Assembly (NCBI GenBank): GCA_913056415.1
Contig: CAJXNA010000004.1
Span: 1 to 24,506, forward strand
Reading direction: 5' to 3'
Length of the DNA: 24,506 nt
Source of the DNA: an uncultured Chloroflexota bacterium
Lineage (GTDB): Bacteria > Chloroflexota > Dehalococcoidia > SM23-28-2 > RBG-16-64-32
Position numbers and translations under genes: made by a program. Of the stretch, positions 1 to 7,391 are shown in pieces (the stretch's first letter is position 1; each line of letters begins with the position of its first letter). The notes under the pieces are model-generated. The model did no database searches and was not told the DNA's origin. It worked only from the letters and a program-made list of their open reading frames with translations.

Positions 1-2167
1 CGAGCGGCATCTCCTGGACCTCGATCGGCTCGTGCTTCCGCCAGTGGTCCGTGAGCCGCTCCGTCTCCTCGTCGGAGACGAAAGCGCCCTGCACGCGGCG
101 CGGCTTGGGGGCGTCGGAGGAGAGGAACAGCATGTCGCCGCGGCCCAGCAGCTTCTCGGCGCCGCCTCCGTCCAGGATCGTTCGCGAGTCGACCTGCGAG
201 GAGACGGCGAAGGCGATTCGTGTAGGGAAGTTCGCCTTGATGAGGCCGGTGACAACGTCCACGGACGGCCGCTGGGTGGCGATGACCAGGTGGATGCCCG
301 TGGCGCGGGCGAGCTGGGCCAGGCGGCAGATCTGTCGCTCCACCTGGAACGGCGCCGCCATCATCAGGTCGGCCAGCTCGTCGATGATTACCACCCAGTA
401 GGGGAGCTTGTGGGTGGCGCGAGGGCTCTTGTTGAACCCCTCGATGTTGCGCACGCCAATGGAGGCGAAGCGGCGGTAGCGGCTGTCCATCTCGTGGATG
501 ATCGCCTGTAGAGTCCCTACCACCTCCTCGATGTCTATGATGATCTTGGAGAAAGCCAGGTGGGGGATGCTCGCGAGGTTGGCCAGCTCCACCCGCTTGG
601 GGTCGATAAGCACGAAGCGCACGTCCTCCGGCGTGTTGTGCATGAGCAGGCAGCCGATTATGGAGTTGATGCAAACGCTCTTGCCGCTGCCGGTGGTGCC
701 CGCAATGAGCAGATGCGGCATCTTGGCGAGGTCGGTCGCGACCGGCTCTCCCGATACCCCCTTGCCCAGAGCGAGGCCCAGGTGGGAACGGCCGGACACT
801 CGCTGGAAGGCGGTACTCTCGATGACGCTGCGCATCGTCACCAACGATGTGCTGTGGTTCGGCACCTCAATGCCTATGACCGGCCGGCCGGGCACCGGCG
901 CCTCGATGCGGATGGCAGGCGCCGCCAGGGCCAGAGTCAGATCGTTGGCCAGGGCGGTGATGCGGTTCACCCGTACCCGGGTCCGGGAGACGACCTCGGT
1001 ACGGTACTGGGGCTTGCCGTCCTTGTCGTAGACGGGCTTGCCCTTTTCGTCTCGGGCGATGACGGTGCGTGTCTTCGTCTCCCATCCAGGCTCGATGCCG
1101 AACTGGGTGACGGTGGGACCCTGACTGACGCTGACCACGCGGGCGTTGACGCCGAACGAGGCAAGCGTGTCAACGATGAGCTGGGCGCGCGCCTCGTTGT
1201 CAGCGGGTCGCAGCTCCTCCTCACTGGTCTCCGTCAGGAGGTCGATGGGCGGTAGCTCCCAGCCGCTGCCGGAGGGGCGCCCCATCGGCAGGGCGCGCTG
1301 GTAGGAGGAAGGCTTCTCCTCCGGGGCAGAGGTGACGATAACCGAATCCTCGTCCTCCTCGCTGGATGCAGACGCTGGCTTCTCCTCCTGCTCCTCCGCC
1401 TCGGATTCGGCTTCGACGGCGATTGGGGATGCGGGCTCGGCCTCCTTCAACGCTTGCGGCGGTTCGGTCCACTCCTCATCCAGGGTAGGAACGTAGGGCT
1501 CAGCTTCGGAATCGCCTTCCTCTTCGTCGGCGCTCTCAGGAAGGAGTGCCGTGAAGAACGACCGCAGCGCCTCCCCAGCGCGCTGGGGTAGCTCCAGCGA
1601 GGCAAGCCCGCGCAGGAGAGCCAGGCCAGCTCGTCCTGCCGCCCGGGCGGCAGGGGGCCAGAGCAGGCCCGCGCCTGTCAGCGTAATCGCGGCCCAGGCG
1701 AGGACGCCGAGGGCGCTCCCCGCGAACAGGCGGCCCAGATCGCCGCCGGCGCTCACCTCCCTGAAAGAGACATCACTTACGTTCCATCCGGGATTGAACA
1801 GGCCTAGTACACCGAAGGCGGAAAGCAGCATCAAGTGGAGTCCGCACCAGATGCGCAGGAAGGTGCGGTTGAGGGTCAGGCTGCCTCTTAGCGCCGTCCC
1901 GGCGTCAAGCACGATCGCAATGAGCAGCAGCACTAGGCCGATACCGAACAAGGCCAGGACCGCCTCGAAGGCGTCCACGACGAGAGGGGCAAGCCAAATC
2001 ATGGAGATACTTATGCTCAGCACGGTGGGGATCGCCAGCCACGGTGTGGAGGGTAAGCTGGGCAGGCGTGGGCGGGACCGGGACGCCGGGCGCCGCCGCG
2101 GCGTCGTCCGGCGGGGCCGGTAGCTCGTGGCGCGCGTCTTGGGACGGGAGCGGGTCTTTACGGGCAT
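1..2167 (-). CDS. ftsK: DNA translocase FtsK/SpoIIIE (3' end outside window)
   Basis: This is the ATP-driven double-stranded DNA pump that clears chromosome ends from the closing septum, anchored in the inner membrane at midcell. The ATG at 2165-2167 lies ten bases after the rnj stop. About 722 residues are visible. The basic N-terminus is followed by about four hydrophobic segments (roughly residues 40-165). A long acidic Glu/Ala/Pro-rich linker (roughly 195-275) comes next, then the motor. Walker A is GTTGSGKS at residues 490-497 (bases 677-700), and the Walker B region reads VVIIDELAD near residue 594. The family signatures IDPKRVEL and IATQRPSVDVVTG are present. The frame is still open at base 1, so the C-terminal winged-helix gamma domain that reads KOPS/SRS polarity sites would lie outside the window. 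It is the last visible gene of the udg-rnj-ftsK unit. No strong ribosome binding site is seen, so translational coupling to rnj is likely. Confidence 0.96.
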   Translation of the reverse strand, partial: MPVKTRSRPKTRATSYRPRRTTPRRRPASRSRPRLPSLPSTPWLAIPTVLSISISMIWLAPLVVDAFEAVLALFGIGLVLLLIAIVLDAGTALRGSLTLNRTFLRIWCGLHLMLLSAFGVLGLFNPGWNVSDVSFREVSAGGDLGRLFAGSALGVLAWAAITLTGAGLLWPPAARAAGRAGLALLRGLASLELPQRAGEALRSFFTALLPESADEEEGDSEAEPYVPTLDEEWTEPPQALKEAEPASPIAVEAESEAEEQEEKPASASSEEDEDSVIVTSAPEEKPSSYQRALPMGRPSGSGWELPPIDLLTETSEEELRPADNEARAQLIVDTLASFGVNARVVSVSQGPTVTQFGIEPGWETKTRTVIARDEKGKPVYDKDGKPQYRTEVVSRTRVRVNRITALANDLTLALAAPAIRIEAPVPGRPVIGIEVPNHSTSLVTMRSVIESTAFQRVSGRSHLGLALGKGVSGEPVATDLAKMPHLLIAGTTGSGKSVCINSIIGCLLMHNTPEDVRFVLIDPKRVELANLASIPHLAFSKIIIDIEEVVGTLQAIIHEMDSRYRRFASIGVRNIEGFNKSPRATHKLPYWVVIIDELADLMMAAPFQVERQICRLAQLARATGIHLVIATQRPSVDVVTGLIKANFPTRIAFAVSSQVDSRTILDGGGAEKLLGRGDMLFLSSDAPKPRRVQGAFVSDEETERLTDHWRKHEPIEVQEMPL

Positions 2168-2177
2168 ACGGTTTCGG

Positions 2178-3845
2178 CTACACCTCGACGCTCAAAGGCA
2201 GGACCATCGGGCGGCGGCGTGTCTCGTCGTACAGGAAGCGGGACAGGGCATCGTGGACGCGGGTGTTGAAGTCGCCCCTGCCGGCGACGTGCTCCGCGCC
2301 GGCGAGCGACTCTAGGATGACCTCGCCTGCTCTTTCCATAAGGCTGTCCGACATATCCGCCTCGATAAACCCCCTAGATACAACGTCGGGGAGGCCGATA
2401 GGTTTACCCGTATGCTTGTCGATGGATACTATAGCGACGATAACGCCGTCGGTGGCCAGGTGCTGGCGGTCGCGTATGACCACCCGGTCAACCCCTACCG
2501 CCAGCCCGTCGACGTAGACGTAGTCGGCCGGCGCGCGGCCCACCACCTTGGCGCCCGAGGCATCGATCTCCAGAATATCGCCGTCCTCCAGTACGAACGC
2601 GTTCTCCTCCGCCACCCCCATCGCCCGCGCCAGGCCAGCGTGCATCACCAGATGGCGGTACTCCCCGTGGACGGGGACGAAGTGACGTGGCTGCACAAGG
2701 CTCAGCATGATCTTGAGCTCCTCCTGGGCGGCGTGGCCGTGCACGTGCACGTTAGCGATGCGGCTGTAAAGGACGCGTGCGCCCAGCCGGTACAGGTTAT
2801 CGATGGTGTGGTTGATGAGCAGCTCGTTTCCGGGGATGGGAGAGGATGATAGTACGACGGTGTCTCCCTCCTCGATCTCAATGTGGCGGTGGTCACGGTT
2901 GGCCATGCGCACGAGGGCGGAGGTGGGCTCGCCCTGGGCGCCGGTGGTGATTATGGTGATCTGTTCCGGCGGCAGGCCGCGCATCTTCTCCAGGGGAACG
3001 AGGATGTCTTCAGGGGCCTCCAGGTACTTCTGCTTCAGGGCCATCTTGACGTTGTCCATCATGCTGCGGCCGGTGACGAAGACGTGCCGGCCGTTAGCGT
3101 AGGAAGCGTCGATTATCTGCTGTACGCGGGAGATGAGCGAGGCGAACGTGGCGATAATCACCCGTCCTGAGGAGTGGGCCGTGATCTGGTCCAGCGCATC
3201 GCCGACCACGTATTCGGAAGGGGTATAGCCGGGCGTCTCAGCGTACGTGGAGTCGGAGAGCAGCAGCATCACGCCCTCTCGCCCCAGCTCCGCGATACGG
3301 AGGAGATCGGTGGGCTCGCCCATGATAGGCGTGTGGTCCAGCTTGAAGTCGCCGGTGTGGAAGATGTTACCTACCGGGGTGCGGATCGCCAACCCGGCGG
3401 AGTCCGGGATGCTGTGGGTCACGCGAACCCACTCCACTGTGAACTTACCCAGGCGGACGGTCTGGCCCATCTGGACCATATGCAGGTCCGCCTCCTTGTT
3501 CAGCTTGTGTTCATGGAGCTTGACAGAGATCAGCCCGTGAGTGAGGCGGGTGCAGTAGATGGGAGGCATCTTGCCGTTGGGAAGGCGGAGCTGTGGTAGG
3601 ACGTAGGGCAGGGCGCCAGTATGATCCTCGTGGCCGTGAGTGATGACGATGCCGCGCAGCTTACCGATGCGGTTGGCCACGTAGGAGACGTCCGGAATGA
3701 CCAGGTCCACACCCAGCATATCCGCTTCGGGGAACATGAGGCCGGCATCGACGAGAATGAGGTCTTCGCCCAGCTCGAAGACCATCATGTTCTTGCCGAT
3801 CTCCCCCAGCCCCCCTAGGGGGATAACGCGGAGCTTATCAGCCAT
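2178..3845 (-). CDS. rnj: Ribonuclease J (metallo-beta-lactamase/beta-CASP RNase)
   Basis: Cytoplasmic zinc-dependent RNase with 5'-3' exonuclease and endonuclease activity in mRNA decay and rRNA maturation. The 555-residue length is normal for the family. The N-terminus reads VIPLGGLGEIGKNM, and the metal-binding motif HGHEDH is at residues 70-75. HTGDFKLDHTP carries further metal ligands. SDSTYAETPG introduces the beta-CASP domain, and VHVHGHAAQEEL plus PVHGEYRH are late conserved motifs. The C-terminal domain ends in a short tail LPLSVEV. The ATG at 3843-3845 starts two bases after the udg stop, and the stop lies ten bases before ftsK, so the three genes should be co-transcribed from the promoter at 4474-4502. 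Presence of RNase J fits a non-proteobacterial lineage. Confidence 0.97.
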   Translation of the reverse strand: MADKLRVIPLGGLGEIGKNMMVFELGEDLILVDAGLMFPEADMLGVDLVIPDVSYVANRIGKLRGIVITHGHEDHTGALPYVLPQLRLPNGKMPPIYCTRLTHGLISVKLHEHKLNKEADLHMVQMGQTVRLGKFTVEWVRVTHSIPDSAGLAIRTPVGNIFHTGDFKLDHTPIMGEPTDLLRIAELGREGVMLLLSDSTYAETPGYTPSEYVVGDALDQITAHSSGRVIIATFASLISRVQQIIDASYANGRHVFVTGRSMMDNVKMALKQKYLEAPEDILVPLEKMRGLPPEQITIITTGAQGEPTSALVRMANRDHRHIEIEEGDTVVLSSSPIPGNELLINHTIDNLYRLGARVLYSRIANVHVHGHAAQEELKIMLSLVQPRHFVPVHGEYRHLVMHAGLARAMGVAEENAFVLEDGDILEIDASGAKVVGRAPADYVYVDGLAVGVDRVVIRDRQHLATDGVIVAIVSIDKHTGKPIGLPDVVSRGFIEADMSDSLMERAGEVILESLAGAEHVAGRGDFNTRVHDALSRFLYDETRRRPMVLPLSVEV

Positions 3846-3847
3846 GG

Positions 3848-4462
3848 TCAGAAGAGGCGCATCTGTTCCGGCTCAGGCTCCGGAGCGGCCTGCTCAGGGG
3901 GTCCGCCTGAGGCGGAGGCCCGATCCAGCACCGCTGGGATCTTCTTGAAGTCCTCTTCAATCACCTTGCGCATGTTGCTGGCGTGAAGGGCCGCCGCCGG
4001 GTGGTACATGGGGATGAAGTAGATGCCGTCCTTCACTTTCACCTGGCCATGCGCCTTGCTGATCTTGTCGCCAGGGGAGAACCAAGCTAGCGAGTAGCGG
4101 CCCAGGCTGACGATGACCTTGGGCTTGATGAGCTCAATCTGCCGCTCGAGGTACTTGCGACAGGCTTCGATCTCGCCCGGGAGTGGGTCGCGGTTGTTGG
4201 GCGGCCGGCACTTTACGACGTTTGTGATGAACACCTGGTCCCGCCGTAAGCCTATGGAGGCGAGGAGCTCCTCCAAGAACTTCCCGGCTGGACCGACGAA
4301 GGGTCGGGATTGCTGGTCCTCGTAGAAACCCGGACCCTCGCCCACGAACAGTATTTCGGCGTCAGGGGGGCCTTCACCGGGAACGGCGTTGGTGCGGGTA
4401 CGGCAGAGGTCGCAGTCAGGGCAGGAAGCGATTCGCTGGTGTAGCTCTTGGAGATCGCTCAT
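3848..4462 (-). CDS. udg: Uracil-DNA glycosylase, family 4 (iron-sulfur type)
   Basis: Base-excision repair enzyme that removes uracil from DNA; 204 residues with this start. Seen: GEGPG at residues 41-45, RPFVGPAG just after it, the active-site region HPAA at 154-157, and four cysteines spaced like the family 4 [4Fe-4S] ligands (C14, C17, C85, C101). The C-terminus is a Pro/Glu-rich tail ending QMRLF. An in-frame GTG at 4484-4486 would add eight residues, but it lies between the -35 and -10 boxes of the promoter at 4474-4502. I therefore chose the ATG at 4460-4462. The predicted transcription start is only about five bases upstream of it, so the message would be almost leaderless. It is the first gene of the udg-rnj-ftsK unit. 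Family 4 enzymes are common in thermophiles, archaea and many deep-branching bacteria. Confidence 0.92.
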   Translation of the reverse strand: MSDLQELHQRIASCPDCDLCRTRTNAVPGEGPPDAEILFVGEGPGFYEDQQSRPFVGPAGKFLEELLASIGLRRDQVFITNVVKCRPPNNRDPLPGEIEACRKYLERQIELIKPKVIVSLGRYSLAWFSPGDKISKAHGQVKVKDGIYFIPMYHPAAALHASNMRKVIEEDFKKIPAVLDRASASGGPPEQAAPEPEPEQMRLF

Positions 4463-4473
4463 GCGTCGTGGGG

Positions 4474-4502
4474 ATGATAGCACCACCGCCAGAAGGGGTC
4501 AA
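4474..4502 (-). promoter_or_regulatory. Sigma70-type promoter for udg-rnj-ftsK
   Basis: On the minus strand TTGACC (4497-4502) is followed by a 17-base spacer and TATCAT (4474-4479), with TGC just before the -10 box (extended -10). The expected start site is near 4467, which leaves roughly five bases before the udg ATG at 4462. Confidence 0.7.
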
Positions 4503-4561
4503 TCGGACCTATCTTTGATAGCATCTCGCTGCTTTGTACTTTTCCCATGGGCGGGATCATG

Positions 4562-4612
4562 CCCTGAAGGGTGTGGCATCACTCCATCTGGGTGCTGCAG
4601 CCTTCAGGCTGC
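4562..4612. repeat. Paired short palindromes, REP-like
   Basis: In the 210-base gap between udg and tatC there are two palindromes: CCCT-GA-AGGG at 4562-4571 and GCAGCC-TTCA-GGCTGC at 4597-4612. Neither has a following T-run on either strand, so they are poor intrinsic terminators. The second resembles the GC-rich extragenic palindromes (REP type) scattered in many bacterial genomes. Only one copy is seen in this window, so its repeated nature is unproven. The rest of the gap holds the udg promoter and nothing else I can identify. Confidence 0.3.
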
Positions 4613-4672
4613 GGTTCTATATCCACTGATCCGTCCGTTGCGCGAAAGCATTAGCGAAGGAACGCCTATAAC

Positions 4673-5446
4673 CTACCGCCTGGGTTGCACGAACACGGCG
4701 AGGATGATACCCAGGAAGTAGAGGACGATAATTGGGCCAGCGACGAGCGATTGGGTAACTGGGTCGATTGTGGGGGTAACGATGGCGGCGACGACGAAGG
4801 CACCGACAATCGCGAAGCGCCACCAGCGCAGAAGCTGGCGGGCGCTGACGATGCCGAAGCGGGCCAGGTACATCACCACCAGCGGCGTCTGGAAGGTCAC
4901 GCCCGTCCAGAACAGCAGCCGGGTCACGAAGTCCACGTAGCTGCCGATGCGGAGCTCGGGCTTCGCGATCTCACCGCCGCCGAAGCCCAGCAGGAAGCCT
5001 AGGGCCGGCGGGAGGGCGATGTAGTAGGCGAAGGCCACCCCGCCTAGGAAAAGCACGAACGTCCCCGCCACCGTCGCGTACAGCCAGCGCCTCTCGCTGG
5101 CGCTGAGGCCGGGTGAGACGAAGCGGAGCCCCTGGTAAACGATCATCGGCATGCCCAGGATCAAGCCGCCCAGCAGCGAGACGCGGAAGTAGGTCACGAA
5201 CAGCTCAAACGGCTCGATAAACTGGAGCTCGAAGTTTTCGCTGCGCGCTTCGGCGGGCTTTTTCAGGAAATCGATGATGTCGTTGCCGAAGAACACAGAC
5301 ACGCCGAGGCCGATGACCACGAACGCTGCCGAGATGAACAGGCGGAAGCGGAGCTCCTCTATGTGCTCCAACACCGTCAGGTAGCGCTCGCCGGGCTGCT
5401 CCTGTGGCGCTTCGCCTGGGGGTTCCGGAGGCGCAACGCGGCTCAT
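4673..5446 (-). CDS. tatC: Sec-independent protein translocase TatC
   Basis: Polytopic core subunit of the twin-arginine translocase. It binds the RR signal peptide of folded precursor proteins together with TatB. It has 257 residues, near the family norm, with six predicted membrane segments. The N-terminal cytoplasmic signature HIEELR is at residues 28-33. FIEPFELF corresponds to the conserved first periplasmic loop, and FVSPGLSASERR to the conserved cytoplasmic loop. AFVVAAIVTPTIDPVTQ matches the conserved late segment. The Pro/Glu-rich 20-residue N-terminus is slightly longer than in E. coli. It lies 39 bases downstream of tatB, in the same orientation, and should be in the same transcript. 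No separate TatA gene is visible here. Confidence 0.95.
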   Translation of the reverse strand: MSRVAPPEPPGEAPQEQPGERYLTVLEHIEELRFRLFISAAFVVIGLGVSVFFGNDIIDFLKKPAEARSENFELQFIEPFELFVTYFRVSLLGGLILGMPMIVYQGLRFVSPGLSASERRWLYATVAGTFVLFLGGVAFAYYIALPPALGFLLGFGGGEIAKPELRIGSYVDFVTRLLFWTGVTFQTPLVVMYLARFGIVSARQLLRWWRFAIVGAFVVAAIVTPTIDPVTQSLVAGPIIVLYFLGIILAVFVQPRR

Positions 5447-5485
5447 GTCTGCTCTGTGGTGACGGGCGAAGGGAGGGGAGCGGCG

Positions 5486-5860
5486 CTAGGAGCCGTCATC
5501 AGGTGAAGTCTCCTGCCCGTTGACAGGAGGACGCTTCTCAGGCGCCGGCTCCGCGCTGGACTCGATGATCGCCGGCACCTCGCGGACAGTGCGATCCACC
5601 TCACGGGTGATGGAATCTACGTCCTTGACCGCGGTCTCCCGCACCTCCTCGAGCTCCTTACGTATCTGCTCATACTCTCGGGTCAACTCGTCGAGTTCAC
5701 TTCGCATCTGGGTGGTGACATCCGTGGCGTAACCGCGCATCTGTCGGATCACGCGGGCGATCTGGGCGGCGAACTCGGGCAGACGCTTGGGGCCGACGAC
5801 GATAACGGCGACGACCAGTACGAGGATGATCTCCGGCAGGCCGATTCCCAGAACGTCCAT
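5486..5860 (-). CDS. tatB: Twin-arginine translocase subunit, TatB-like (TatA/B family)
   Basis: Single-span membrane protein of the Tat export system, 124 residues with this start. Seen: a short N-terminal membrane helix with Glu near its start (LPEIILVLVVAVIVVG), then the hinge GPKRLPEF and an amphipathic helix. A long charged, probably coiled-coil stretch (roughly residues 45-95) follows, with a polar tail. The GP-x-RLP hinge and the segment after it resemble TatB more than TatA, but TatA/TatB are hard to separate by eye. The ATG at 5858-5860 is preceded by AGAGG nine bases upstream and sits about 24 bases from the predicted start site. A longer frame back to 5917 would run across the -10 box, so I rejected it. 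tatC follows. Confidence 0.88.
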   Translation of the reverse strand: MDVLGIGLPEIILVLVVAVIVVGPKRLPEFAAQIARVIRQMRGYATDVTTQMRSELDELTREYEQIRKELEEVRETAVKDVDSITREVDRTVREVPAIIESSAEPAPEKRPPVNGQETSPDDGS

Positions 5861-5890
5861 AATAATTCGCCTCTTTAAGGCGCTGATCTC

Positions 5891-5896
5891 ATTATA
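5891..5896 (-). promoter_or_regulatory. -10 box of the tatB-tatC promoter
   Basis: A perfect TATAAT on the minus strand at 5891-5896, about 31 bases before the tatB ATG. The matching -35 region falls inside the acpP terminator hairpin and is a weak match, so the promoter may depend on an activator or on the -10 alone. Confidence 0.6.
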
Positions 5897-5905
5897 CGGG
5901 AGATG

Positions 5906-5930
5906 AAAAGGCCCCACCTTTGGTGAGGCC
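5906..5930 (-). terminator. Intrinsic terminator of the fab/acpP operon
   Basis: GGCC and CACC (5910-5918) pair with GGTG and GGCC (5922-5930) around a three-base loop, with one C/A mismatch. On the minus strand the stem is followed by TTTT. It lies 28 bases after the acpP stop and directly before the tatB -10 box. Confidence 0.75.
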
Positions 5931-5958
5931 GTGAAGATAGCGGTGAGGTGGCCTTCTC

Positions 5959-6225
5959 CTAGGTTTCGTCCTCGGCGATATCCTGCTCGACGATATAGTT
6001 GACAGCGTCCTGCACGGTGGCGAGCTTCTCGGCATCCTCGTCTGAGATCTCCATACTCTTCCCCTTATCGCTGAACTCCTCCTCCATCGCCATGATCAGC
6101 TCCACCAGGTCCAGCGAGTCGGCATTCAAGTCGTCAACGAAGGACGTTTGAAGGGCCACCTCGCTCTCCTCCACGCCCAGTTGCTCCACTATGATCTTGC
6201 GTACCCGCTCAAAGACGGTTGCCAA
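5959..6225 (-). CDS. acpP: Acyl carrier protein
   Basis: Small acidic carrier of growing acyl chains in type II fatty acid synthesis; 88 residues, slightly longer than the usual 75-80. The phosphopantetheine site is the Ser of DSL (S37) in NADSLDLVELIMAMEEEF. A short insertion (SDKGKS) sits before the conserved EISDEDAEKL segment, a variant seen in some phyla. The start is TTG at 6223-6225, chosen because AAGGAGGTGA lies ideally upstream and no in-frame ATG exists nearby. That ribosome binding site is built from the last codons and stop codon of nusB, so translation of the two genes is probably coupled. It is the final gene of the cluster and is followed by a terminator. Confidence 0.95.
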   Translation of the reverse strand: MATVFERVRKIIVEQLGVEESEVALQTSFVDDLNADSLDLVELIMAMEEEFSDKGKSMEISDEDAEKLATVQDAVNYIVEQDIAEDET

Positions 6226-6228
6226 ATG

Positions 6229-6642
6229 TCACCTCCTTGTGCCCGTCGCAGCGACGGAACCGAGAACTCCGTTGACGAATTTCGGCGAAGCTTCGCCGCC
6301 GAACTCTTTGGCCAGCTCGATGGCTTCGTTGATAGCTGCGCGCATCGGCACCCTATTATCTATGACGATCTCGTAGATGGCAAGTCTGAGGATGTTGCGG
6401 TCCACGGCGGCCACCTGCTCCAGAGGCCAAGCGGGGGCGTTCTTGCGGATCGCCTCATCCAACCGTTCGTAGTTCTCCATGACCCCGCGGACGAGGTGGC
6501 GGGCGAACTCCGCGGCGTCATCGGGCAGGGAATGCTCTTCAAGCTGGCGCTCCAGGATATGGTCTGGAGAGTGATCCACAGAATCGACCTCGAACAGCGT
6601 CTTGAGGGCTGCGATGCGGGCCTTGCGCCTCTTGCCGGGCAT
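6229..6642 (-). CDS. nusB: Transcription antitermination factor NusB
   Basis: All-helical RNA-binding factor that, with NusE/S10, binds boxA and supports antitermination in rRNA operons; 137 residues, a normal length. Seen: the N-terminal basic RRKARIAALKTLFEVD segment, and the central VDRNILRLAIYEI and VPMRAAINEAIELAKEFGGEASPKFVNGVLGS motifs typical of NusB. The ATG at 6640-6642 is two bases after the fabG stop. The TGA stop lies inside the acpP ribosome binding site. Location between fabG and acpP is unusual: nusB is more often near ribH, accC or folD. Confidence 0.95.
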   Translation of the reverse strand: MPGKRRKARIAALKTLFEVDSVDHSPDHILERQLEEHSLPDDAAEFARHLVRGVMENYERLDEAIRKNAPAWPLEQVAAVDRNILRLAIYEIVIDNRVPMRAAINEAIELAKEFGGEASPKFVNGVLGSVAATGTRR

Positions 6643-6644
6643 CG

Positions 6645-7391
6645 CTAGTTCCCCAGCCCCCCGTCAACCGCCAGCAACTGACCGCTGATGTAGGAGGCCT
6701 CCTCCGAGGCGAGGAAGGCGACGCAGGCCGCGATATCCTCCGGCTTGCCGAGCCGTCCCACGAAGATGCGCTCCATCGCCATATCGACGACCTGCTGCGG
6801 TATGGCTTCCGTCAGTTCGGTTCTCACCAGACCGGGCGCGACGACGTTGGCGGTGATGCTGCGGGAGCCCATCTCGCGGGCGACGGCCTTGGTGAAACCG
6901 ATGAGTCCGGCCTTGGCCGCCGCGTAGTTGGCTTGGCCCGCGTTGCCGGCGATGCCGGACACGCTGCCGATGTTCACTATGCGGCCCCAGCGCTGCTTCA
7001 ACATATAACGCAGCGCCGCTTTGGTGCAGAGGAAGACAGCGCGCAGGTTCGTCGCCATCACCTCGTCCCAGTCCTCAACTGACATGCGGAGGAGCAGAGT
7101 ATCGCGGTTGAAGCCGGCGTTGTTCACCAGGATGTCCAGCCGGCCAAACGCCTCCTGCGTCATGTCAACGACTCGCTCCGCCTGTTCGGGCACACTGATA
7201 TCGCCCTGGAGCAGAACGGCTTGGCCCTCATAGGAGCGGATCGTCTCCTGGACTTCCTTGGCCGCATCTTCGTTGCTGAGGTAGTTCACGGCGATGGACG
7301 CGCCCTGACGCGCCAACTGGAGGGCGATGGCGCGTCCTATGCCTCGGGAGGAACCGGTGATCAGGGCGGCGCGGCCCGTAAGGTCAAACAT
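6645..7391 (-). CDS. fabG: 3-oxoacyl-[acyl-carrier-protein] reductase FabG
   Basis: NADPH-dependent short-chain dehydrogenase that reduces 3-oxoacyl-ACP in the first reductive step of each elongation cycle. Its 248 residues are the standard length. The Rossmann motif TGSSRGIG is at residues 12-19 and NNAG at 90-93. The catalytic tetrad is N115, S143, Y156 and K160 (YAAAK). The C-terminus ISGQLLAVDGGLGN matches FabG. The ATG at 7389-7391 overlaps the fabD stop by eight bases, so the two genes are probably translationally coupled. Confidence 0.95.
   Translation of the reverse strand: MFDLTGRAALITGSSRGIGRAIALQLARQGASIAVNYLSNEDAAKEVQETIRSYEGQAVLLQGDISVPEQAERVVDMTQEAFGRLDILVNNAGFNRDTLLLRMSVEDWDEVMATNLRAVFLCTKAALRYMLKQRWGRIVNIGSVSGIAGNAGQANYAAAKAGLIGFTKAVAREMGSRSITANVVAPGLVRTELTEAIPQQVVDMAMERIFVGRLGKPEDIAACVAFLASEEASYISGQLLAVDGGLGN

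Noticed and set aside
4463..4486. GTG start at 4486 for the uracil-DNA glycosylase
   Set aside because: It falls between the -35 and -10 boxes of the promoter, upstream of the expected transcript start.
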